From Galaxea fascicularis (taxonomy: Eukaryota; Cnidaria; Anthozoa; Scleractinia; Euphylliidae), in NCBI GenBank assembly GCA_948470475.1, contig OX419342.1, forward strand, positions 22,856,077-22,920,076: DNA of 64,000 bases. Reading direction: 5' to 3'. A program made the translations under genes and the position numbers. Positions 1 to 9,500 of this stretch are shown here, in pieces. Each line of letters begins with the position of its first letter. The first letter of the stretch is position 1. Under the pieces are notes generated by a model. The model saw only the letters and a list, made by a program, of their open reading frames with translations. It had not been told where the DNA came from and did no database searches.

Positions 1-175
1 TGGTGTGTCTTGCTCTACAAACGGTGCTGTAGAATATATCTTAAAGGTGTTTGACAATCCAACACTGAGGTACATTTGCGAATGCCGTGGTGAATCTAGC
101 TTTTTTGTCCCCGCGGGTTCGCCTTCCTCGATGAAGTGCAGCATTCATTACTGGGAGTGTCCATTGACAACATAA
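1..175 (+). CDS. Terminal exon (partial) of a second collagen-like membrane protein copy
   Basis: This open frame begins before the window, with its first complete codon at base 2, and ends at a TAA at 173-175. It encodes a cysteine-rich module starting GVSCSTNGAVEYILKVFDNP and ending IHYWECPLTT. It is nearly identical to the last exon of the minus-strand collagen-like gene at 6338-6523, apart from one added Thr and a few substitutions, and all five cysteines are kept. The similarity runs on into the 3' flank to about 298. The two copies therefore lie tail to tail as an inverted duplication. Whether this copy belongs to an intact gene to the left cannot be seen here. The reading frame has no stop or frameshift, which argues that it is not old debris. 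Confidence 0.6.
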   Translation, partial: GVSCSTNGAVEYILKVFDNPTLRYICECRGESSFFVPAGSPSSMKCSIHYWECPLTT

Positions 176-298
176 AAATTGCATCAAGTGCAGAAGAGAG
201 TCAACTTATCTTATATTAGTCAACAAGTTGCAACAAGATGCCAATTCCCAGTACTCGCCGGAACATAACCTGACTCTATCGAACCATTCAAAGTAGGT
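1..298. repeat. Left arm of a tail-to-tail inverted duplication (partner 6216-6515)
   Basis: Bases 1-298 match the reverse complement of about 6216-6515, covering the last collagen-gene exon plus roughly 120 bases of 3' flank. The match fades near the shared TTCAAAGTAGGTTA. Coding bases are better conserved than the flank, which has scattered indels. This looks like a duplicated gene end rather than a transposon terminus. Confidence 0.75.
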
Positions 299-307
299 TA
301 GCTGTTT

Positions 308-1416
308 CCTGTTTACAAGCAGGTAGGGTAACCCTTGTGCCAGCGTTACCCTAGCAATAGGGTTAGCCTGGCGCTCCCACATTTCTTCTTTTATTCATCG
401 ACATGTTTACAAGGCAGCTAGGGTTATCCTAGCAGTAGGGTAACCCTACCTGAACATTAGGGTTACCCTAGTGCCAGGGTAACCCTAGATGCCTTGTAAA
501 CGCTCTGCTAGGGATAGCCCGCCTACCCGGGACAACTTTTTAATTGGCCGTTCCGAAATTCAAAAGGAAACTGGGGCGAGTTTCAAATTTGAAGTAATCG
601 ATAAATTGACACCATCACATAAAAGATAACATTGAGATTGGTCGTTTGACCAAGTTTGATTCTTTAAGGTTGAACAAAGACCAAGTTATGGACATTGAAA
701 CATAGCTCAAAATTCATACAAACGTCTCTAATTTTGAGGCTGTGTCCCCCAAAACCATGTATTTGTATGGTTTTTGGGGACGCTGTCACAAAATTAGAGA
801 CATTTGTATGGATTTTGAGTTATGTTTCAAGGTTCATAACTTGGTCTTTGTTCAACCTAAAAGAATCAAACTTGGTCAAACGACCAATCTCAATGTTATC
901 TTTCATGTGATGGTGTCACTTCAAATTTGAAACTCTCCCCAGTTCCCTTTTGAATTTCGGAACGGCCAATTGTTTCCAGACCCTATGAGTGTTGACAACA
1001 AACGGCCATCGTGGCGGACCTAGTACAACGCGACGCTCAATTCAAGGCGTTATAATTTTCCTTTTCTCTCGGAAACTGAAAACATTTCTAAGGCAAGGTA
1101 GGTAAGCATCCTTCCTTCGAATAAAATTAATGTATACAACACTGATCTGGACGGCCACGCGTTCTTCGTATTTCAAAACTTCTTCGTCCAACATTGCAAC
1201 TTGTTGTCGTTGTCTAGAAATAAGAAACTAACATAACAGCATTCTATAACACTCGAAAAACACCTTATACAGATTGGAGAATCGAAGTTCTAAGCAGAAC
1301 TCCTCTCTTGCCGGCCATTTTGTTTGCGATTAAGTTGTCCCGGGTGGTAGGGTGACCCTACCTGTGAAATTTTGCTTGTAAACCCAGCTAGCCTCACTGC
1401 AGCGCTTGTAAACAGG
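308..1416. mobile_element. Composite element bounded by inverted CCTGTTTACAAGC termini
   Basis: CCTGTTTACAAGC at 308-320 is matched by its reverse complement at 1404-1416. Internal stretches repeat the theme GTTTACAAG...CTAGGGTTACCCTA several times (about 410-500 and 1340-1395). A long palindrome (542-972) is nested inside. I see no transposase frame. It is probably a non-autonomous DNA element with a second element inserted into it. Confidence 0.45.
542..972. repeat. Long palindromic (fold-back) element with about 215-bp arms
   Basis: The left arm starts AATTGGCCGTTCCGAAATTC and the right arm ends with its reverse complement at about 971. The arms stay complementary almost continuously to a small loop near 761-768. 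The short open frames inside are by-products of the symmetry. It has the build of a MITE. If transcribed, it would fold into a long, nearly perfect hairpin RNA. Confidence 0.8.
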
Positions 1417-1989
1417 GCCTTACATGTACAAAGGTTCGGTCGTTAATGATGACTGATGTAAATAGAATAAAATTAATATGACAGTAGACGTAGTTGAATG
1501 TCTAGGAAAAACCATCGTTTTAATACTAGAAAATAAATAAAGTGCATTAACTGCAAAACAATTTATTGTTTTGGTTCTGGCAGTTTATTCTATAAGTAAA
1601 ATGACATGAAAGAAATTTGTTTTTCTATGAGATTGTCAGCAAATATTTGGCAATTATTCCAGAAGGGCGTGTTTGGTATAAGAGGGAAAGCATGGGCTTA
1701 ATTCCTCCCCACCCCCCTCGCTTAGGTTTTGCCACATTAACCTGTAAATAACAACAGTAAGAAATGTTCTGGTTAAGAGAACCCCAATTTCTCCTCCTCT
1801 GCTCTCTTTGGTCCTCACCGAACCACTTTCACACAACATAAATTAATTTACAAACGTTGCTTGAAATATCGTGTCATGTGCTGTTTGCAACAGTTCTTAG
1901 AAGGCGGCATACATGCCATTCCGTCAACAGAATTCAACTCTTGCTGCTCAGTTCTTCACCGAACTGGTAATTGTTGCACATACTTAAAA

Positions 1990-2882
1990 GGATACCAAGG
2001 CAACATAGGAATACCAGGTTATAATGGTTATAATGGGCTATGGGTCCCAGAGGTCTCTTGGGCTTCAAAGGATCTCAAGGTGAGCCAGGTCAACAAAGTG
2101 CATTGGGAGTCCAAGGCCTTAAAGGTGACCCAGGAATAAAGGGCACTGATGGGAATATAGGGCAGAAGGGTGAAACGGGAGCCCAAGGTGATAAGGGAGA
2201 TATTGCACCACAGGGTCCTTCAGGGCCAATGGGGCCAACAGGGCCTGACGGAGCACGAAACTTCAGTCAGTGTACAATTATATGATTGGGCTCTTACTGA
2301 TAGTGCTTGTTTTTTGCCAAAAAAGTGCTAAAATAATGCTTATTTTTTTAAAAAGTGCTCGTGGGTTACATAAAAATGCTCACTTTTTTCTGATTTTTCT
2401 AAACATAGAATATTACATTTTTCAGAGTTTCTTATGTTTTTTGCATCACAGTTCCCCCTAGTCTTATTTTTTCCACTGATTGATGGCAGAGTACGCTCTC
2501 GAGCCACCTCTGCCTTGGCTGGCTGACTTCCATTGTTCCTCAATGACAACGTGGATGACGCCATCTTGGAACGAGTGTCATGAACTGGGTTTCTAGAAGG
2601 CAACCGCTGACCTATGAGGGCAAAGTGCGGCTTTGGACAACATAAATAAAGTCAGATTGTGCTTTTTAACACAAAATTATACAAATAATCAGTCGCAAAT
2701 CCAAATAATGGTAGCAGTGCTTTTTGGGATAAAATGTAAAAAAAAAAAAAAAGAATGCTCGCAAAGCCAAATAATACCAAAAACGTGCTAGCACTATCAG
2801 TAAGAGCCTATGATGATGATTGAAGGAACTCTAGTTTTGTCTTCAGTAACTGCCTTTACAGATGTTCAAGTGGTTGAAGCAG
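1990..2882 (+). pseudogene. Broken collagen exon, paralogous to exon 6 of the 6338-13429 gene
   Basis: Gly-X-Y triplets run on the plus strand from about 1990 in one frame (GYQGNIGIPGYNGYNG) and continue from 2040 in another (GPRGLLGFKGSQGEPG), so one base appears lost near 2038. The frame reaches the junction motif NFSQCT seen in the intact gene. A 520-bp insertion (2289-2808) then interrupts it. Beyond the insertion the reading resumes at about 2809 with MMIEGT and continues into sequence like the end of exon 6 and a GT donor near 2882. With a frameshift and an insertion this is a pseudogene. The cysteine-rich exon at 1-175 lies upstream of it, so the two do not form a collinear gene. Confidence 0.75.
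2289..2808. mobile_element. Non-autonomous hAT-like element inserted in the collagen pseudo-exon
   Basis: Terminal inverted repeats GGCTCTTACTGATAGTGCT and its complement bound 520 bases. TATGAT is repeated on both sides (2281-2286 and 2809-2814) as a probable target duplication. Subterminal AGTGCT motifs recur near both ends, as in hAT-type elements. No transposase is encoded. Removing the element restores the reading of the surrounding collagen exon, which confirms the borders. Confidence 0.75.
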
Positions 2883-2932
2883 TGGTTTTATGTTTTTTTT
2901 TTTATGTCTTAATACCCACTCAAGATCTATGC

Positions 2933-3370
2933 AATAATTACCTGAAGGGGGGAGGGGGGGATGGGTGAAATATGCCCCAAAACTAAGTCATACCCCCTCT
3001 CATTAAGCAAAAATTAATTTCAACACCCCCTCGCATAATGATAGTCAATGCATGAATACAGTAGCACTCTATTAACATATATAACAGGGGCATTCCTTTC
3101 CTACTGCGTGACAGATGAGAAAACAACAGTTCATAGATCAGAACACCTTAGAGTTGATAAATTTGTCAGTTTTATTCCAATGTTATATTCGAACTCTAAT
3201 AACTCTTCCGCTATTTTTCCAGTTTGCGAAAAGGAATGAAAAAGTAATGCCCCACTGTATGTATAAAATTTTACGTCCAACGCCCCCCCCCCCCTCTCTC
3301 TCTCTCTTGTTGTCGTTTTCTCCTATGCCCCCTCTCTAATTTTCCAACTCCCCCCATCCAGGTAATTATT
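2933..3370. mobile_element. MITE with AATAATTACCTG termini
   Basis: AATAATTACCTG at 2933 followed by a G-rich run is mirrored by a C-rich run and CAGGTAATTATT ending at 3370. The interior has a CT microsatellite near 3294-3310 and no convincing gene. Short open frames inside are not supported by any family resemblance. Confidence 0.55.
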
Positions 3371-3770
3371 ACTCAGTCTCACTCATTTGCACTAGTACTT
3401 TTGTTCCTTCATTTAGTTTAAGTTCCAATGAACTAAAAAAAGCATATTTTGTTTGTTTGACAGGTCTTTCCAGGGGAAGAAAAATGTGTCATTTTGTGTC
3501 TTACCTGACGTACATCACTCAAATTTTTCTAGAGATATTCTTGATTTCGCTTTTTACATGTATCTTCTTACTTCTTTTATGTCACTTTATTCTGAGAATA
3601 AACTACTAGAACCAAAAGACAATTGTTTTGCGGCTAATGTATTTTATTTAGTTTCTACTATTAAAAAACGATAGTTTTTACTAGACATTCAACTACGTCT
3701 ACTGTCATATTTTTATTCAGGCTACTTACATCAGTCTTCATTAACGACCGAACATATGTACATGTAACTC

Positions 3771-5631
3771 TGAGGATCCGTCTGGACGTTGTGCCTTCCA
3801 TGCGCCGAACAAAATTTCTCAGGTTGCCAATTGCAGGGTTTCCGATAAGTTTTTAAGTCAGGGTGTCAAAAAGGAATTACAACGGGTCAAATTCCCACTG
3901 CTCCAACCAAACTTTTAAAATTTCCTGTTAATTTGTTGGGTCATGTAGCTATTATCTGAAACATTGTATTGTAATGAATTTCGATCCAACCAAGTTCTGA
4001 TTCACTGCGACTTTATAAAGCCATCGCTGACCGTTACGTATTGAACCAGGTTTGTGATAATTTTATGCGCTCGCATCTTTTCACGTTTGACCGTTCGCTA
4101 CGAGACTGCGTATGAATCCAAGTCGCTCCATTGATGGTATCTGAACAGAACGCCCAGCTATAGACAAACCACTGGCGCAAATAGAAGGCACGGCATCCAA
4201 ACAGAGTCGAAATAGAGGTTTAAATAACACCAGTTCTGTGTACTGACCCACGGGAGGAATTTTTCCCTTAACCCTGCCACGCTGTTTTTGCAAAGCAAGA
4301 CTACCTTTTTCCAGTTTTATCGTGGCAAGGTCGAGGGTGAAAGCATTTGAGAATAATGAAATCACGAGAATTTTGACGGTATGATCAATACTTGTACAGT
4401 GCAATCTGTGAGTGAATATAACAAGTTAGAACTTAATTATGTGATTGTCTGAAGGTGCAATTTCACCAAAATAAGCAGAGCCTTCATATATTATGTACAC
4501 CATGTTGTCAGTCACGCATAAATGTGTCCTAATCTGAACTTCAAAAATGAATAACATCAGTGACTGTGTAAAACTAACTGTCAACGTCAACGTTTGTTAA
4601 AAAATTCCTTGAACGCTCCATTTGAGCTCTATATTTAAAAGACTTAGAAAAAAAAAGTATATTTACTATAAATTCAAATTTTGAGCATTCAAGGGAAACA
4701 AAATTCCTTTAAATACGTCGATTAAAAGTCCTGTCTTTGACGGTCTAAATAGAAACAAATGTCCTGGGTTTTCTAACAAGAAGCTTTGATTTTCAGAAAC
4801 CCATTTCCGGCGCTGTTTTTTCGTCACTTCCTTTAGTCAAAACCCCCTTGATAAACCCATTTGGGTATTTATATATTTTTGTACATATTGCAGTCTATAC
4901 ACTATACGGTAAAAACTAAAACCTCTATGAACTAAAGGTAAAACTAAAGACCAGACGAAAATCGTTAAAACTGATATTCAATAATATATCCAAATGGATA
5001 ACGACTGCCGTGTTCCTCTTGACCAATGTATGCCAGCATACAAATGAAATGTTGGCAAGATCTCCGCACAGCCCCACACATTAATTATACACGCATTTTG
5101 TGACTCAAACTCCGTTTGTTTTCGGAACAGAGTTAGTATGGCAGTGATACAGGTATAATTAATGTATGGGGATGTGTGGAAAACTTTCCTGAATTGTTTT
5201 CTTTCTTGCCAGTATCCGAGTATTAGTGATATCATGCTTTATACCATATCACTATTAAATGCCTTGAGTATTAACAATGTATTCCATAGCCTTTCATTAA
5301 AATATCTGAGCTTTCTGGCTTAACAATATCCACAATCAACAAAGAAAGAGACAAAACTTAAATACGTGCCGCTTTAGCCAAAAAAAATATCCAGTTCCTT
5401 TTAAGCTGAGCACAAAAAAGCTGAAAAACTGAACGAACACGACCCCTACAGAACATTACAACGTGAATAGCTTTTGACAGGACGACCACGGTGTCTTATT
5501 TCTCGACAAAGTTGTGGCAAAGCATTACTGGTAAAGCATTATCATTGAGGAGTCTATGCGAGGAACGAAACGTACAACTAGCCTAGCGAGCATTTTATTT
5601 TAAGAGAAAAGGACAGCTTGCAAGAAACGAT
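3771..5631. other. Gene-free intergenic stretch
   Basis: I see no supported gene. A 107-codon minus frame at 4081-4404 lacks an ATG start and resembles nothing I know. A short inverted pair (CACATTAATTATAC near 5083 and its complement near 5155) could form a hairpin. AT-rich spacer otherwise. Confidence 0.5.
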
Positions 5632-6184
5632 ACAGTAAATACCCGCGTATAAGAACCTAGATTTTTCCACCTTAGCCTATATATAGGTTCTTAAAGAAAT
5701 GGTATTTAATGGGATTTTAGGCTACGTAGGTTCTTAAATAGGTTCTTAATTTGATAGGGGCACAAGCGATCAGCACGTCAGCACATCTAAGGGCATATGT
5801 GATATGGAATTGGTATGGTGCTGTATTAAATAATTACCTAGGATACAGTTTTAGATGATAACCATACAGAAATTTTATATTAAGTTTCAATATGCTTCGA
5901 AAACATGAGAGAGACACATGGATCTGTATTCTTAACACAATTGCATTGTGTAATCCAGTATTGGCACGATATAGCATGATATGTTTTTCATTCTAGTTCA
6001 TTCTTTGAATCTTACTGACTGAAACTTTGACTAAAAAATTTTTCAGTATTTTCATCTGTCTTCATTTTTGTAAAATTAGAATCTTTAGGCTAAGGAGGTT
6101 CTTATAAAATGGGGTTTAAAATAAAGAAAATTTTAGCAAAACAGGTTTTCAAATTTTAGGTTCTTATAAGCTGGTTTTTACTGT
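5632..6184. mobile_element. MITE with TIRs of the ACAGTAAA...TATAAGAACCT type
   Basis: The left end ACAGTAAATACCCGCGTATA is mirrored by the right end ...TATAAGCTGGTTTTTACTGT, giving terminal inverted repeats of about 27 bp. The motif AGGTTCTTA recurs inside. There is no transposase frame. It lies immediately downstream of the 3' end of the collagen-like gene. Confidence 0.65.
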
Positions 6185-6215
6185 GGTCATGCATGCGATA
6201 AGTAACTTTCAGTAA

Positions 6216-6515
6216 CCTACTTTGAATGGCTCGATAGAGTCAGGTTATCTTGAGGCGAGTTAATTCACGGGAATTGGCGCCGTGCTGCAACCTGTTGACT
6301 AAGTTAAATTGACTCTCTTCCCCAGCTGATACAGTTTTTATGTTATCAATGGACACTCCCAGTAATGAATCCTGCACTTCATCGAGGCAGGCGAACCCGC
6401 GGGGACAAAAAAGCTAGATTCACCACGGCATTCGCAAATGTACCTCAGTGGATTGTCAAACACCTTTAAGATATATTCTACTGCGCCGTTTGTCGAGCAA
6501 GACACACCAATGATT
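6216..6515. repeat. Right arm of the inverted gene-end duplication (partner 1-298)
   Basis: This block covers most of the last exon of the collagen-like gene and about 120 bases of its 3' flank. It matches bases 1-298 in opposite orientation. The spacer between the arms is almost entirely transposon-like sequence. Confidence 0.75.
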
Positions 6516-9500
6516 CTCTTACCCTGCAAAATTGAAAAAGAGGAATATTTAAGGTAATCTCAATGCAATACCGTGTTCATTTACACAACATAGAATTTTC
6601 CTTTGCCACGGAGTGAAGACAAGAGATCTTAACTTAAAGCATGGGGCATATTACAAGCTTCTCAATGGATAAGCTTAAGTGTTGCTATGAGATTTTTAAA
6701 GTGAGAGATGTATATGAACTGCGGAGATGAATTCAAATGAAGACTGATCCTCGCAGTTGTGAACGCAAACATACACAATTGCGTAAAGAAGCCTGAAAAA
6801 AAAAAGAAAACCAGGACTTCAACAGGGCTTAAACCTCGCGATACCGGTGTGACGCTCTAACAAACCGAGCTATGAAGCCACTGACATTGGGAGCAGGTCA
6901 ATTGTAGGTTCATATGTTCCCGTGAAAGTGAAGAATGTGAGAGTCAGTGGCTTTATAGCTCAGTTGGTTTGAGCATCGCATCGGTATCGCGAGGTCACGC
7001 GTTCAAACCCTGTTGAAGTCCTGAATTTTTTTTCAGGCTTCTTTACCCAATTGCATATAACTGCGTTCACAACTGCGAGGATCAGTCTTCTTTTCAGATT
7101 TTTAAAGGTAACATTCTACTCTTTCCTTCTATCTCAAATGGACAAAGAAGAATATTATGAAGATTTTTACTGTTATTGCAAGTTGAAGAATTTTCTCGGT
7201 TCTTTGGCAACGTGGTCTCACTCACAATGGTGAACCGAACAAATTCTTCACCGTCCTTTGTTTCCATCACAGAGCAACAAGCATCCAGTTTGGTTGATAA
7301 ATAAATAAATAAAAATAAATAAATAAAGTACTTAATTCAGGGACAATTAAACGAATCATTTGTTTAATTGTCCCTGAATTAAGCCGTACTTTATTTATTT
7401 ATTTATCAACCAAACTGGATGCTTAACACTGTTGTTTTCATTATATTAGTAATATAAATGAAAACAACAGTGTTAAGAATGCCAACTGGCGGGAGGCAGA
7501 CCACCGAGTTCGCTATTTACAAGGTTGAACCAGTACTTAGCCAGAACACCAGCAGCTATTGGCCAGAGCGGGATTTGAACCCGGGTCACCGCTTTGAAAT
7601 CCAGCGCCCTAAACCACTCGGCCATTCTGCCTCCACAAAAGAAATAAGACAAATTAAACACAAGGCAGCAATGTTACGTACCGAGGGCGCGGTTAAGGTA
7701 ACATCAGCAAACGCATTCGTAGAAGGTGTGACCCCAGTCCCTTCCATCATTTTATAGGTACACTGACTGAAGTTTCCCGCTCCTTGGGCACCCTGTGGTC
7801 CTTGAGGGCCCTGTGGTCCTTGTGGTCCCTGAGCGCCGCTATCTCCTTTAACACCTTGAGGTCCTGTATCACCCTTCTGTCCAACAGCACCATCATTGCC
7901 ATTAGTCCCTGGATCACCTTTGGGACCACGATCTCCTTTGTCGCCTTGTGGACCTTGATTTCCCTGTGGTCCTGGAGGTCCCTGTTCCCCTGTGTCACCT
8001 TTGGATCCATTGAACCCTGGCGGACCTCTGAGACCTTGCAATTTGCCGATACCTTGTACCTTGAAAAAACGACAATCAAAAATTTATTTTGGTTCATAAA
8101 CAAAGAAACTGAGCTGATGAGATGAATAATCGATTGGAAGTTAGGGGCTTGCGCCGTAAATTTAGTTATGCATGTGATTGACTCAAGTATTTGCTGTTGG
8201 TGAAGAAGAAGAAATAAATATCAACGCTGTAAGCTACTGATTGCTTTATCAGTTGTTTTGGCTGCTATGTTGGAAATCAGTGTACTTATATGTATTGTTA
8301 CATTTGTTAAAACTTGTTAAGTGAATGTGTGACGGATGTTACAGCGTGATAGATTTCACAATATCAGTTTTCCATTCGTTAAAACAAGATCAGATGACTA
8401 TGTGGTTCTCGTAGAGAATTAATGAGGACTTGTGAGTTGTGAGAACCTAGAGATTAAACGAACGTGGTTAACCAAAAGTGAATTGTCGTGGATTTCTTGG
8501 GGCAAGGGAGCCATTCGCGACAGCTATACGACTTTTCATTTCTAAAACACTGCATGATCTGAGACGCTAAAGAAGACGCGCGTGGTAGAAGCAAAAATAA
8601 TAATCAGTCCGGACAAACTGGGCTTTTTATTTAAGTCAGCAAATCCCGTGAGTACTATTTAGCTGGCAAAACTTAATGTTAGTCTTGGGTTTGATAAGGG
8701 AGCAATCCACAAAGGTATATAAAATATCCACGTTGAAATGTTAATATCAGTGGTATACTGAATCACAAACGAGACCCCATGGGAGAGTGTGGTGGGGCGT
8801 AGTTTGGCATGCACGTTAGCTTATGACCATTGTTGCGCCAAACTTAGTAGTTTTAAGAGCAACCATTAGAGAACGATTGCACCTTTAATTTGAGGACTAC
8901 GATTTAATACTTGGGCTCCATCGGACCCCAAGTAATGCGATTTACCCACCTGTGCACTCAGAGAGCTGTTGACTGTCTGAAGCAGATCTCTCAAGGAACT
9001 ATCAGCATTCAAAAGGTTGTGAGCGGTGTTGTTCAACTGAACAAAGAAAAAAAAATTAAGTGTCTGTAAGTTCATGATGAACATTTATTCAGTAACTGAC
9101 ATGATAGGAAGGCGAGTATAGATCGTTTCCGCATGACGTCACGGCGGCCATGTTGATGTACAAAAACATAGGAATGGCGGCCATGTTGGTGCACAATGTT
9201 TGCCTCTAGAGATTGAACTCTATTTTTATGCATATACTTTCGTTTGTTTCACTGTACCAATATGGCCGCTGGTTACGTGATTGAAAACGATCTATTGTTC
9301 GTTGATTTTTCTTTCGATTAAGCTATACATACTGCATTAAAAAGCTCCACACTGATACCTTCGAGTGCCTGGTTTCTGTTAGTTATCGAAACCGCTTGCA
9401 AGGAAAGTAAGGAGTTGGAGACTTCTGTTGTGTTTTCCGGCAAAGAAACCCTCGAAAGAAACTAGATCATTAAGATATGTTTAACAACTTAGCTCACAAA

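Larger units (their letters stand above)
1423..3770. mobile_element. Fold-back segment with about 185-bp inverted arms enclosing a collagen exon fragment
   Basis: Bases 1423-1610 are complementary to about 3568-3770; both arms contain TATGACAGTAGACGTAGTTG in opposite orientation. Between the arms lie a decayed collagen exon (about 1990-2882), a hAT-like insertion (2289-2808) and a smaller MITE (2933-3370). No transposase frame is visible. Either a fold-back transposon picked up a gene fragment, or two inverted copies of a short repeat happen to flank an orphaned exon. Confidence 0.5.

Noticed and set aside
695..930. Overlapping plus frames of 71 and 62 codons
   Set aside because: They lie inside the long palindrome and follow from its symmetry.
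4081..4404. A 107-codon minus frame
   Set aside because: No ATG start, no recognisable domain, isolated in repeat-rich spacer.
7784..8125. Plus-strand 113-codon frame rich in Trp, Leu and Ser
   Set aside because: It is the antisense shadow of the Gly-X-Y collagen exon.
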